Shown: one piece after another, positions 1 through 13,566 of the stretch
How positions within the stretch are numbered: position 1 is the stretch's first letter
How the letters are laid out: each line of letters opens with the position of its first letter
Assembly: GCA_019095985.1 (NCBI GenBank)
Contig: CM032662.1
Location: 21,375,621-21,439,620, forward strand
DNA: 64,000 bases
DNA from: Streblospio benedicti
Taxonomy: Eukaryota; Annelida; Polychaeta; Spionida; Spionidae
Direction of reading: 5' to 3'
Made by a program: the position numbers and the translations under genes
The notes under the pieces: generated by a model
The model's database searches: none
What the model was told of the DNA's origin: nothing
The model's input: the letters and a program-made list of their open reading frames with translations, nothing else

Positions 1-245
1 AAACACCACAAAAAGTGAAATTTCAACGGAGAATAATGGTGAGACATGTTGCCAACACCCCCACAGTTTACGTGAAAATTTTCTCAAAGTTTCCGTATAG
101 GGCAGAGAGATTATAATCTTCTGATAATGAATGTGATGAGGAACTTTATTAGAAATAGCACTTGATTTATGGCATTGCTATTCAGGTCATATAGTAAGTA
201 GATTCTTAGGGTGACGACCACGCTGATGTATCAAAAAATAATCTT

Positions 246-447
246 TTAAATATTGTGTTCTTTTATATTCGTCAACCATCCAACTAAAAATGAGTCTTTA
301 AAAAAAATTATCGCCTGATGAACTGAAATATGAAGGACGCTAATTGCAATTGGTGCCGTCATGGTACTAGGACTCGTAACTTCGGTTTCGTTTTTACAGC
401 GTGCATGGGACTTCAGAATTACTGAGCATGCATGCGAGAAAACTCCA
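246..447 (-). CDS. possible last exon of an unknown minus-strand gene
   Basis: On the minus strand an acceptor-like TATACCAG precedes an open frame that runs to a stop at 246. The frame has two cysteines, an N-E-T sequon and a hydrophobic stretch near its end, which could suit a GPI-anchored or secreted protein. It lies downstream, on the same strand, of the better-supported exon at 4488-4637, but the phases of the two do not join directly, so at least one more exon would be needed between them. Nothing in it matches a family I recognise. It may be chance. Confidence 0.15.
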
Positions 448-483
448 CTGGTATAAAAATGCAAAGAAATTAGACCTCCCAAA

Positions 484-680
484 ATTTACGGCTTTAGGTG
501 GGATTTGAACCCACGACCTCTGGGTTGAGATGATAACTGACCAAGTATGTAAGCTGGGGGTGACAGAGACAATGGCTCATCCGTGTAACCTTTTAACAGC
601 CTGCTGCTTGGGATGATGGTATCATTCTGGTCTCACAACCTTGGGGTTGTGAGTTAGAGTCCCGTCAGGGCCACTTGATA
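484..680. repeat. two opposed tRNA-derived SINE heads
   Basis: Around 486-545 the minus strand has a tRNA-like stretch with a clear B box (GGGTTCAAATCCCACC) and a degraded A box. At about 610-675 the plus strand has a second head with an A-box-like TGGTATCATTCTGG and a B-box-like GTTGTGAGTTAGAGTCCC. Neither folds into a clean tRNA, so these look like decayed tRNA-derived SINEs lying head to head. Confidence 0.45.
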
Positions 681-1779
681 GCCAAATGGAAGCCTAGGAT
701 TGTAGAACCTGTCTTCAGCTATGTCAATATAGTGATAGGAGTTTGCTTGCCACAGAAAAGAGAGAAGAATAAAATTGTATGGATAAGCAAAATTGGGAAA
801 AACACACCAGGGAAACTTACTGTATGTTCAATATCCAAGGGGTCATCCAATATTCAAAGTTAAACAAGGATTAGATTACGTGTAACATGTTTTGGTGAAT
901 TTTAACATTTACTCAAGGAATTTTTACTAATTTTGTATTTACTTTGGAAGCTTTCTATGGCCAGTTAATTTCAACCACGTTTTTGATTAAAAAAATATTT
1001 GTCAATCAAAATTGCATGTTATCGCTATATTCAGTAATTCCAAATATACTAGTAATACTGAATACCTAATCAATCTACATGCATATAAAAAGGAGGACCA
1101 TTCATACCGATAGAAATAATGTAAAGAAATAACATCGTAAAAATTTATTTTTCTAACTTTATATATGAGGTCAGTTGACTCGAGTAAAATTGGAGTCTGA
1201 AAAAAATAATTGTCACTAACTACAACTATTCATCGTGTATCAGATCTGTAAACATGAACATGAGAATGTACCAGTGAAAATACTATTTTTAGATCACACA
1301 AAAGGTAAATATAAAACCTCTAACTATTGTACAAGAACAAGCAAAAGTATATACATGTATAATACAGTTATTCATAGAAACATTTTTTAGATTTCATTCT
1401 AATGAGGACTATTCCACACTCTGCCAATACTATGATCGTCATGCGCATTAGGATCATACTGGTGCCGCTGTGGATATTTTATAGATGGTTAGATATTGCT
1501 TTATTCATACTTTTTAATTGGCAATTGCAAGTTAAGAGTACCTATAATACACAAGAAAACGTATATTGATAAGATATTGTACGTTAGAGAACAGTTTTTA
1601 GTTGATTAAAAGCTGAAAATACTAATTTTTTATAAACCAGTGGTAATCGTAATGATTTTTCACCAATGATCATAATGCAGTTTGATTTGTTTTGATGATG
1701 ATCGTAATGGACGAAATTGAAAACCAATTTTATGATAGCTGTATTGAAAATTTTAAGAGTTTGAATGCATTATCAAGTA
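681..1779. other. gene-free AT-rich stretch
   Basis: AT-rich sequence with no convincing coding exon on either strand. Short open frames here lack conserved motifs. Confidence 0.5.
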
Positions 1780-1918
1780 CAGTAAAACCTCCAATTAAAA
1801 CCACCTCTCTATTGAGACCACCTCTATGATGAGGCCACTTTTCACCATCCCAAACCTTCATACAGCTACAAGAATGAACCTCTGTATAGAGACCACCTCT
1901 GTAATAGAGGTTCTACTG
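1780..1918. mobile_element. MITE of the CAGTRRAACCTC family, copy 1
   Basis: A 139-bp element begins CAGTAAAACCTC and ends GAGGTTCTACTG, which are near-perfect inverted ends. It is flanked by TA on both sides (1778-1779 and 1919-1920), as expected for a TA target duplication. The inside is rich in short ACCACCTCT-type motifs. Related copies lie at 32607-32765 and 35888-36061. No coding capacity. The superfamily is not certain; TA duplication would suit a Tc1/mariner-like or similar transposase. Confidence 0.7.
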
Positions 1919-1946
1919 TACACACAACACTGTAGTCTATTTTACA

Positions 1947-2862
1947 TTCTATCATTCCGTGCAAAAATCACCGCCAATAACCCACGCTGATTGGTCGAGC
2001 GTTCTCAAAAACACGATATGCACGTTGCTAAGGGAAGATATGCACGCTGCTAAGGGCTGTAACGCGCATGCGCAAATCAGCAGAGTAAACATTTTGACAC
2101 ATCATCCGACTTTCAAATAATATTTTACAAAATTATAGTTGTTGGATTAATTATTTCTTGATGTCAAATTAATCGCATATTTGTCCTTTATCATTCACAA
2201 ATGTTTTTATAGTGGATAATTTCGAAACTATGCTAAATATTCAAAGGTTTTAACTGAATAACAGCCGCTGACGTCACTAGCCTCGTTCAACCAGACTCTG
2301 TATTGATTCAATTTTGGGTGCGCCGCCATTACAGAGTCTGGTTGATCAAGTCATGATGACGTCACATGGTCAAAATGGCAATGAGAACGTTATGATATGA
2401 TTTTTTTGAAATAAAAACGAATCATACACTCGTTTAGTGTGAATTTTAGGAATTGACCACGAGATTGGAGTGTCAATCGCAAAATTGAGCATGCTGACGA
2501 CTGATTTGCCCGAACGCAGTGCGATTGACACGACAATCATGAGTGGTCAATCACCATTCTATCATGACTAAAATCCATTTTATTTTAAAATAAATCATAT
2601 TATAGCATTCTCATTGCAAGTCAATTTTTGCCAAAAAAAAAGACGGATAACCACTACTACGGCGCTAGTCTAAACTTTTGCTCTCCACTATACAGGACAC
2701 GCCTTGCGACGTCAGCGGCTGTATTGATAATGTGACGAGTTTAGACTAGCGCCGTAGTAGTCTCCAACTTTTGCTTACATAACAGCCAATCGCATAATTT
2801 AGCACGCTGATTGACCAATCAGCGTGGGTTATTGGTGGTGATTTTTGCACTGAATGATAGAA
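1947..2862. mobile_element. foldback element with about 50-bp inverted ends and nested palindromes
   Basis: The left end starts TTCTATCATTCCGTGCAAAA and the right end, read on the minus strand, starts TTCTATCATTCAGTGCAAAA. The arms match for about 50 bp with two mismatches. Inside are further inverted pairs: around 2262-2277 with 2708-2722 (core GCCGCTGACGTC), 2652-2672 with 2740-2760 (core ACTACGGCGCTAG), about 2452-2480 with 2520-2552 (core GTGCGATTGACAC type), and a close palindrome at about 2290-2345 (core CCAGACTCTGTA). No open frame of note. This is a non-autonomous DNA element or a pile-up of nested elements. No clear target duplication was seen. Confidence 0.7.
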
Positions 2863-4051
2863 TTGACGATTGACACTCCAATCTCGTTGGCAAATCCTAC
2901 ATTTATGGTCCATACAAATGACTGCAAAATAAATGTTGCTGTCCTATCTGAAAAAAAAGCTGTGGCTTAACATACAGAAGCAGACATCATTACGACAATC
3001 ACTTCCTTGATTGCAATCAGCATTTAGCCTTTTGATTCCAGTAAAAATCGACACTAACATTGTATATTCTAGATAGATCTATGAATATATCTTCAGTGTT
3101 ATATATTTACTTTAAAAATGAACCATCTAATAAATGCCAAAATATTCACATGATCATAATGTGCAGTACAGCGGCACAGTGATTCAGTAATTTAAAAAAA
3201 GATTACTAGTGTGACACTAATTTTATTCCACCAGCTGTCAGCCCTTAATCTTTTTCCAAAGACCCTTATTTCGAAAATTAATGATTATTTAAAGTAAAGT
3301 GGCAATTCTATACAACCGAAAGATATGCACATTTACAGAAATATGTACTAATCGAATTACAGGTGATATATTTATCCATTTTCAAATCTTTACCCTCTCT
3401 TTCCTCATTTTTCACCTATCAGCTTCTCTGCAAACTCCATTTCTGATCCTAATATATAAAAACATTCACTTTAGCAAACATATAATTAATTTAATTGTAG
3501 TGTTGAATGAAACTTTCTTAAATGCAACGGTGGGCTTAAAAACTATGTGCTTACAGTGACTAGATTTGAAATGTAAGATTTAAACATGATTATACACTTT
3601 CTGCATTATGCCTGAAATTGATAAAATGTGCATACGGACAAAAATTAGTTTCTTTTTTAATCATTACACAAACAGAGAAAACAATATGTCTTGAATTATT
3701 TTTTAGTACAATACACACACACACGTATACAGTACCGACGTTGTCAGAAGGTCACACAAGTGAAATATAAAGAATTATGTTACGATAAATGATGCTTGAA
3801 AATTGTATTGAATGTGTTTGCCAGCTGCATCTATAGTGCAGCACGACAAATGACTAATGTGCTGACAGCAAGCTCATGGAGTGACATTTTCTATTGTGAG
3901 TAAAAATGGTAATTATTATAAAGATAAAAATTAGAGAAAGGAAATGCTATTTTTTGTGAGATCTACATTGAAATTTTTGTTATTTTGATTGGTTTATATA
4001 ATAATGACCACTTACATGAGAATGGCATTTTTTTCAGTTAGACAGAGCCAC
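2863..4051. other. gene-free AT-rich stretch
   Basis: No coding exon can be supported on either strand. Around 3713-3725 there is a short (CA)n run. An 86-codon open frame at 3299-3559 has no recognisable motif and no splice or start context that sets it apart. Confidence 0.5.
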
Positions 4052-4224
4052 ACATTTTAAACAAGCCTAAATTGGGGATTATGTTCCATGATTAGAACAG
4101 CAATCTTTTAATTGGCTAGTCTCATAAGATTTACAGTAGTGTATGCAAATTGAAAATATAAACAAACTTTGCTGTTCTAATCAATCATGGTACCTAATCC
4201 CCAAATTTGGAATGTTCAAAATGT
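4052..4224. mobile_element. 173-bp inverted-repeat element (MITE)
   Basis: The two ends are inverted copies for about 50 bp: ACATTTTAAACAAGCC on the left and ACATTTTGAACATTCC on the right read on the minus strand, followed on both sides by TTGGGGATTA and GATTAGAACAGCA. The middle is about 70 bp of AT-rich sequence. No coding capacity and no certain target duplication. Confidence 0.65.
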
Positions 4225-4487
4225 CTGACTCCATGTCTCACCGTGACTAAAACGATGGCATTTTCATGTACATGTACTGGGGGGGGGTAGGTCACTATTA
4301 TGTATTCATATATTCATAAAAAAATCATTCATAAATTTCTCATTTTTATATTCATTACCATTTCTTAATTATCATAGAAAATGTAACTCCTTAAACTTGC
4401 TGTCAGTATATTAGTGCATACGGACTCAGACGGTGATAATCCAAAGATTACATGCATGAAATCGGATAAAATGTTAATAATACTCAC

Positions 4488-4637
4488 CACAAGATCTTCT
4501 AATGCACACCCTCAGATTATTGGCCTCTGTGCATGCCTTTCTAAATTCAAGGTCTTCGAACGAGTTTTTCAGGCAATTTAAATACGCATCCCAGTGTCCA
4601 TGTTGGGATATTCCGGTGTCACAATGATGCATGTTCT
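4488..4637 (-). CDS. orphan internal exon of a cysteine-bearing protein
   Basis: On the minus strand an acceptor (TTTGACAG) precedes, and a strong donor (TTGTG|GTGAGT) follows, an exon open in one frame. It encodes a stretch with spaced cysteines: HHCDTG, LNCLKN, KACTEA, RVCIRR and a final SC. That cysteine spacing suggests a secreted, disulphide-bonded domain, but I do not recognise the family. The initial AG may be shifted by two bases (AGAG acceptor). Possible partner exons are at 5494-5526 upstream and 246-447 downstream, both weak. Splice sites plus open frame make a real exon plausible; the rest of the gene is unresolved. Confidence 0.4.
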
Positions 4638-4807
4638 CTGTCAAATAGTCATTGTGCATATAATCAGTGGCAGATCACTGCAATATAAATTGAGTTTCAC
4701 AAGAGCATGGAACAGAACATATTCAAAGTATAGTAAACAAAATGAGTCGCAAGTAGCTCCTATCTGCTTGTTGACGATTCCCCCTAAAAAAATGCTCTAC
4801 GTCACTT

Positions 4808-5280
4808 TGTGCCACTAGGTGACACACACAGACGCACTGCCCGGCCGGATCCGGTCAGAACTCTCTAAACGCTCCTCGTTGTGTGTTGGGTATCCCGTGA
4901 ATAGCCCCGCTTCGCCGAAGGCAGGGTACGACTGGTGACGACCCAAATTTCACGAAGGGCCTCCCAGTGGAGGACTTCGCACCAATGCTGACCCGCAACT
5001 GCTTCAGGCATCATCTACTCAGTGCAACACGGAACCAGGTCCACAGTGAGGGAGGTAGCCACCGGCTATCCTCTGCAGTAACAGTTAAGAAAGGCCTATT
5101 CCCATCCAGGGAATACGTTGAGTACTGGTTCCCTAATCGTATAGTGAACATAGTAAAGACGTATGTGTAACAAGGGGATCTTAACCTAGTCCAGTGTAAC
5201 CGTTGAAACCTACCTTATATTCAGCAAGGATACTACAATCCTAGCACACTGGAGACTAATAAAGACTAGTTTTATTACAG
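4808..5280 (+). repeat. GC-richer block, possibly an old transposon fragment
   Basis: This block differs from its AT-rich surroundings. It is GC-richer in the first part and ends with AATAAAG followed by a T-rich tail, like the 3' end of a transcript or the terminal part of an old retroelement. A 67-codon open frame at 4967-5170 carries no motif I can name. No matching second copy or target duplication was found in the window, so the class is unknown. Confidence 0.25.
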
Positions 5281-5493
5281 TATATTTTCTGATGGATTGT
5301 AAAATATCAAATAATAAGCCATGTTATTTTGAATAGATTCATTGGATTTCTTTCTTAGTTCGTATGATTATCCTCAAAATAGATAATACTTAAAATAATC
5401 CAAGTAATATAAATTAAAAATGTATGAATATTATTTTCTGGGTATTAAAATTAAAGAAACATCTTAATGTCACAACCTAAATTCATTCCTCAC

Positions 5494-5526
5494 CTCCTGC
5501 TTATCGGGCAATATAACAGCATATGG
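5494..5526 (-). CDS. possible 33-nt microexon
   Basis: On the minus strand TTCCTTTCAG is followed by 33 nt open in one frame (PYAVILPDKQE) and then by a donor GAG|GTGAGG. The exon is a multiple of three. If the next exon starts at the second AG of the 4488-4637 exon, the two read through in phase. This is weak on its own because short open stretches between chance splice sites are common. Confidence 0.2.
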
Positions 5527-7170
5527 CTGAAAGGAAAAATAGAGGTATCATACACTAAATATAATCCAGTTATGTCGTAATATACGTTTCTAACCATTAA
5601 AATGCTGATTCCAACACAGCATGTCCCCATTGTTGATTATTTATAAAAATAGTAGCACCACCAAGTGTGAGATTTGGAATCGGAAGCCTCGACATGTTCA
5701 ATTGTAGGATTGTAAAAATAAACTACATAAAAAAGAAAAAAGTGATATTACTTCTCACAGGCCTCGCAACGGATACGCAGATACAGAGTAAATTGTTCCT
5801 GTAAGTAACACATTCATTTACACCAACATTTGGTTTCTAAAATTTATTCCTAACACAAATAAGAGGGGGGAAAGGGGAGGGGGGTCGATATCTGGCCCGC
5901 AGGCTATGACTGCCCTGATTCTTCTCATTAAGTTGTAGTTTTATGATTTTCATATTATATTGTATGAAAGCAGTTTAATTTCAATTTCAATTTTGTATTC
6001 ATGAAAGGGTGCAGTCGTAATTTTAGATCTATATAGTGCAGGATGATGTAATTAATATAAAGTAATGTAATAATATAATCCCTTTTATCAGTCAGTTTCA
6101 AATGTTTACAATTAGCATGTCAACATTCGATCATTCTTACATCATCTACTTTTATACTAGCTTACCAATAAGATGTTTTGCTGTATTGGTATGAGGAATT
6201 ATTTTATTCGAGAGAACTTACCATATGGATCTTAGAAGTGTAAATTCAAATGATCATTTTGTTTTTGTATCAGCAGTTAAGACGTTAAAACAACCATATT
6301 ATGATTGTTTTATGATGATAACCCAATTCTCTACAAAGTTGTTTTTTCATCTAGTAATAGTGTCGTACACAAATGTACTACTTATGGTAAACATGTGATA
6401 TGTTTATGGCTAGTGGTAAAAACAAGTAAATTGTGCATGAAGGTTATGTCTTAACCCAAAGATATTTCGAGAAGCTGGAAAAGGTGACCTATAAAAACTG
6501 CACGTCGATACGAACCAAATGTATTGAAGACCCCCCTCCCCCGAGTCAGTGATGTCCCACTGTTGCCTGACATCTGAGGCATTATGAGGGAAACCCTCGA
6601 CTTATGTGACCTATAGCTACATACGCTACGCAGCGAGGGGCCGGGGAGGGTCCACAGTCACTTGCAAATTAAGAAAAAAAGGTTGTATCATAACTTCTCA
6701 AATGTTCCAAAGTCCTAGCAAAAACCTTTAGAAAACATATCAAGTGACTGTGGGTGAGGGGGAGGTGGGTCTTCCGTTATCAAATGGTACATACATGATG
6801 ATACATATTCTCCTCCCTCCCTCTTTTTTCTGTTTAAGAGACCCCATTTTATTTGTTAGGAGAACTTTTAGGGGCCCTCCTTTTCTTTGTTCTAAATGCT
6901 CATCTATTTCGGGCTTATTATTCAAATCACAACTTATTACAAATACAGGGTGGAAAATGACATCACTGGATTATGTTCATTTAAAAGGTTTAGAAGAGAT
7001 TCCCGTACACCTACGATCATAAGAAGAGCACGAATTTATTTATAAAAAAATTCACACATTTCAAGTTCAATATTTAGATTGTGACGCATATTTTGGAGAT
7101 CCATTTTTCTGCAACTTAAAAATCTAAAGAAACGTTGTTGTTTTTTAGAAAAAAAATCTCACAAACATTT
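5527..7170. other. gene-free stretch with a small inverted repeat
   Basis: No exon can be supported. At about 6650-6758 there is a small inverted pair with the core CCACAGTCACTTG against CAAGTGACTGTGG, about 110 bp apart end to end, which may be a short MITE. G-rich and C-rich runs occur near 5866 and 6530. Confidence 0.4.
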
Positions 7171-7174
7171 CGTG

Positions 7175-10185
<3,011 letters not shown>

Positions 10186-10441
10186 CTGACGACTTCCACT
10201 TTTAAGACCCTCAATTTTTAGGTCCAGGATGAGCTATCGCAGGGGACCTAGAGGGCTCTAATTGATATGTGTTGGTTATAGAATCCACCAATTCAAACGC
10301 ACCCTGCTGGTTTGGTATTACGACACATCATTCACTTCTTTGACAATAAACTAGAATTTAAAATACTACTAGTAATTCAAATTTGGCCATAACACTGTTA
10401 CATCCAGTGTTAAGAATCATTTTTATTTGCTACAACGTCAA

Positions 10442-10741
10442 CAGTGGGGAGGTGTCCCTGTCCCTGCATAGGATGTTCTGGTTTGATAGTTTCACTATAA
10501 AATATATGTAGGATCAAACAGAACCGGGGTAAAAGACTTGATATCATGTCGGAACCAGGCCATTAGAAATTATATCTTTCCCGCGTTTCACTTCTTGGTG
10601 TGCATCACATAAACAGTCAAACGTGGCATAAAGATGTAGTTGATGTTAAAGAATTTTAACAATGATACTATTGCATACTATCAGACAGAACCAGGATAAA
10701 TTACTATCCAGAACATCATATGCAGGGACACCTCTCCAGTG
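10442..10741. mobile_element. 300-bp inverted-repeat element
   Basis: The left arm starts CAGTGGGGAGGTGTCCCTG and the right arm, on the minus strand, starts CACTGGAGAGGTGTCCCTG. Similarity continues through GATGTTCTGG for about 55-60 bp. The left arm has an extra TCCCTG duplication. No open frame. No clear target duplication, so the superfamily is open. Confidence 0.6.
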
Positions 10742-12498
10742 TTCAATGAATGTACACAATCTTACTTTTGCATATTATTAAATGTAAATGTAAAATGTAA
10801 ATGTTGGAGTTTATAGACTACTATCCAGGAGAACTGATCAGTTGACTCATTTATACCAGGTCATTGGCGTCTTTGGCACTCAATTTCTACCTTTCTCAAC
10901 TCCCTGGGGAGCATACAACACTGGCTGCAAACAGCATTTCCTGCTGTATTAAACACGTGCTAATTACTCATATTAGCATTCACTCGCCTGATTTGTACCT
11001 ATTTAGTGTGTAGGTACCACGGAGCCGTGTGCAACCTGTTAGGGGTAAGTTTGTTTAATATCCACCACCACATCCGACCGGGAATCGAACTCACGGCCTT
11101 CTCATCACGATTCTAACTCCCTTTCCATTCGGCCAGTGAACACCTAATTAATAGAAAGATTGAACCTACATGCGCGTATAACTATATCTGCAATTGCCAT
11201 TACAGTGTAATTTTATATTTTACAAGCATGAATTGGAATTCTAAATACACAATCATTTTTACATATGAATTACAGCACTACTAACTTGGGGAAAATCATG
11301 ACCATGTAGTAGAAAATAAGCCTGGTTACGCCTGACAAACAGTTGAATGGTGACATAGGGACAGCTTTTCATTCACCACTTTGCTCAGGACAGTTACCGT
11401 GCTCCCTCCAGTGTCCATTTAATGGCAAGTGTTTACTGTAATCTTTAAAAATGGTGTAACACTTACTGGTGTTCATGTCTTCCAAAGAGTTAATCAGAAT
11501 CCTTTGCTTTACACGTGATGCGGTAAAGACGACTACCTATTTTTTCACAGAGATTTGAGGGGGGCTATTAATTTTTTCACATTTTTTGAAAATCTTCCTA
11601 CCCTGACTTGGCTTCATTATAATTGTAATTGGCATCATTGTTTTCAATTACACTTTTCCGTATTTTTTAAAAAAACATATATGATTGACCTTTTCAATAA
11701 TTATGTAATTTGTTATTGACTTTTCTACGTATGTTTCACTAGTAATCTATCGTGATTGTAATCAATCCAATATTGATATTATCCACCAAAACTTAAAACG
11801 CTTGCCAATAATAATATGAATTCAATTCCTGGTCTGATATCGCATATAAAAAAACAACAAGAAAAAACTTGATAAATATTAGCAACTAGACCTCCACATG
11901 TTGAGTGTGACTCTTGATATGGATATGATACGCAACGTCAAACGTTTCATTGAGTACGTCATGTCCAATAACCACTGGTTTCTTCAGAACCGTACGATTT
12001 CCAAGAATCTTTCAATAATACAAATATAGACGTGGATGCTCTTTCATATGTTTGAATTTTGATGCCATAACATCACCACAATCTTCTGAGTTACCTGAAA
12101 TGCTACCATGTGGATAGAATTGGACAGTGGCGCAAAACGTGATAACTTAGTATGTTCAATATTTGGAGACATAGAGGCAGTACTGCTAAATACGTCAAAT
12201 TGTTTAAGTTTACCTTGGAAGTCAAAAACAGTAGTCTAGAGTCTACTCTAGAAGCGTGGAAGGTTTAGACTGAGCACGTAGCGAGTGTCACAGACACTAT
12301 CACTGCTCCACACTGATTTATTACTAAAATTCAGCAATTAGGGAGCGTTCATAAAGTACTGGAAGGGGGGGGGGGGGTCGGTAATTCTCAGGACTCGGCG
12401 ATGGTTGAAACTTTATCCCTCTTCTCATCACGTGTTATATTATAGAGCAGACAATAAAACACGTAACAAATAAATCAAAATCTTGCCAGTCCATGAGC
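10742..12498. other. gene-free stretch with a SINE remnant
   Basis: No coding exon can be supported. At 11060-11130 the minus strand carries a tRNA-like head, listed separately. A poly-G run lies at 12365-12377. Confidence 0.5.
11060..11135 (-). repeat. tRNA-derived SINE head
   Basis: Read on the minus strand this has an A-box-like TGGCCGAATGGAAAGGG and a B-box GTGAGTTCGATTCCCGG at about tRNA spacing. The 3' half does not continue as a tRNA acceptor arm; instead a GGTGGTGGATATT-type body follows. That is the pattern of a tRNA-derived SINE rather than a functional tRNA gene. Confidence 0.5.
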
Positions 12499-12501
12499 TA
12501 A

Positions 12502-12933
12502 GGGGCATTATCCATAAACGCTTGTGGCAGCGGCAAGAAATCGCTGCCGAACCAGTTTAGTGATATATTCTAATGAAAGTAAAACTCATACAGGCAGCGG
12601 TGCGGAGGCGGCAGGCAGGCGGCACCACAACCCATCGGGCGGCTCGTTTCTCAAACCGCTTCAGTGAAAGAGATTCTGTGGCAAGCCGCCTGCTTGCCGC
12701 TAGGTCGAGGCGGCACCGCCTGAATCAGTTTACATCATTTAAAATGATCATAATAATCCATGGAAAGTGCGGTTCTACAATATTACTTTAGAAATCAATG
12801 TAAAAAACGAGCGGCTCAAGAGTGGATTTGACACAGCTTTGTGGCAGTAGGAAATGTATGGCCCGGCAGCCGCTTGCTTGCCGCCGCCACCGCCGTCCTG
12901 CAGCCGCCACCTCTCAAGTATGGATAATGGGCC
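12502..12933. mobile_element. PIF/Harbinger-like MITE with TAA target duplication
   Basis: The element starts GGGGCATTATCCATA and ends TATGGATAATGGGCC, which is nearly the inverted copy, and GGCGGCAAG-rich sequence follows inside both ends. It is flanked by TAA at 12499-12501 and TAA at 12934-12936. A 3-bp TWA-type duplication with GGG-starting ends is the signature of PIF/Harbinger elements. The inside is GC-rich and has no real coding sequence. About 432 bp. Confidence 0.75.
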
Positions 12934-13087
12934 TAAGACCTGTGTTGACTCGCCTAGGACCATGTCGACCTGAGATGTCGATCCTCTAAACGTGCTGTAG
13001 CGTGGAACATTTACATTTGGTTTTATATTTTGCATGATGTTATTTCCTGATCATAGTTTCTTATGCGCATTGATGAGAGTACGTAAA

Positions 13088-13190
13088 ACCATAGGCAGAT
13101 CCAGGGGGTGGGCGCATGGCATAGATAAAACTTGTCATGCCCCCACCCACCCATTTTAATGACCTTAACCCCCCCCCCCTTACACACAGT
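13088..13190. repeat. fragment of the CATAGGCAGATCCAGG repeat family
   Basis: It starts ATAGGCAGATCCAGGGGG and runs into C-rich sequence. The same end sequence begins and ends the fuller copy at 37104-37265, and a related fragment lies at about 20218-20270. Only one end is visible here. Confidence 0.45.
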
Positions 13191-13566
13191 ACTTTATGAA
13201 AACTCACTTATAGAACTTAGGACAGTGACATAAGACACCGACAGTGTAGGTGCAGTCGACATTTTGAAGATGCATGATCAGCAAACAGCCTACTAATGCT
13301 AACGCAAGTAATTACTCATAAATATGTGTATGTGTGTCATGAACCATGCTCATGGCATGGACCTTTAGCATTATCATATTATTTCCATGGGACATTTTCA
13401 TTGCCCGTATTAAAAAGTGCTGTCTACATAAAGTGCAGGATTTTTAAAAGGTGGAGATAAAAAAATCTATAAAATTTTCAAGTAGGAATTATATAGACTT
13501 ATTTACTACATAATGATGATAATCCTTTCCAAAAAATGTATTTGGCTGAATTGTTGACTGGCAATT

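Noticed and set aside
484-560. tRNA gene on the minus strand
   Set aside because: B box is good but the A box and acceptor stem do not form; a SINE is more likely.
4808-5280. Solo LTR
   Set aside because: An AATAAA-type tail is present but neither defined ends nor a target duplication could be found, so it was left unclassified.
11060-11135. tRNA gene on the minus strand
   Set aside because: The boxes are present but the 3' half leads into a repeat body, not an acceptor arm.
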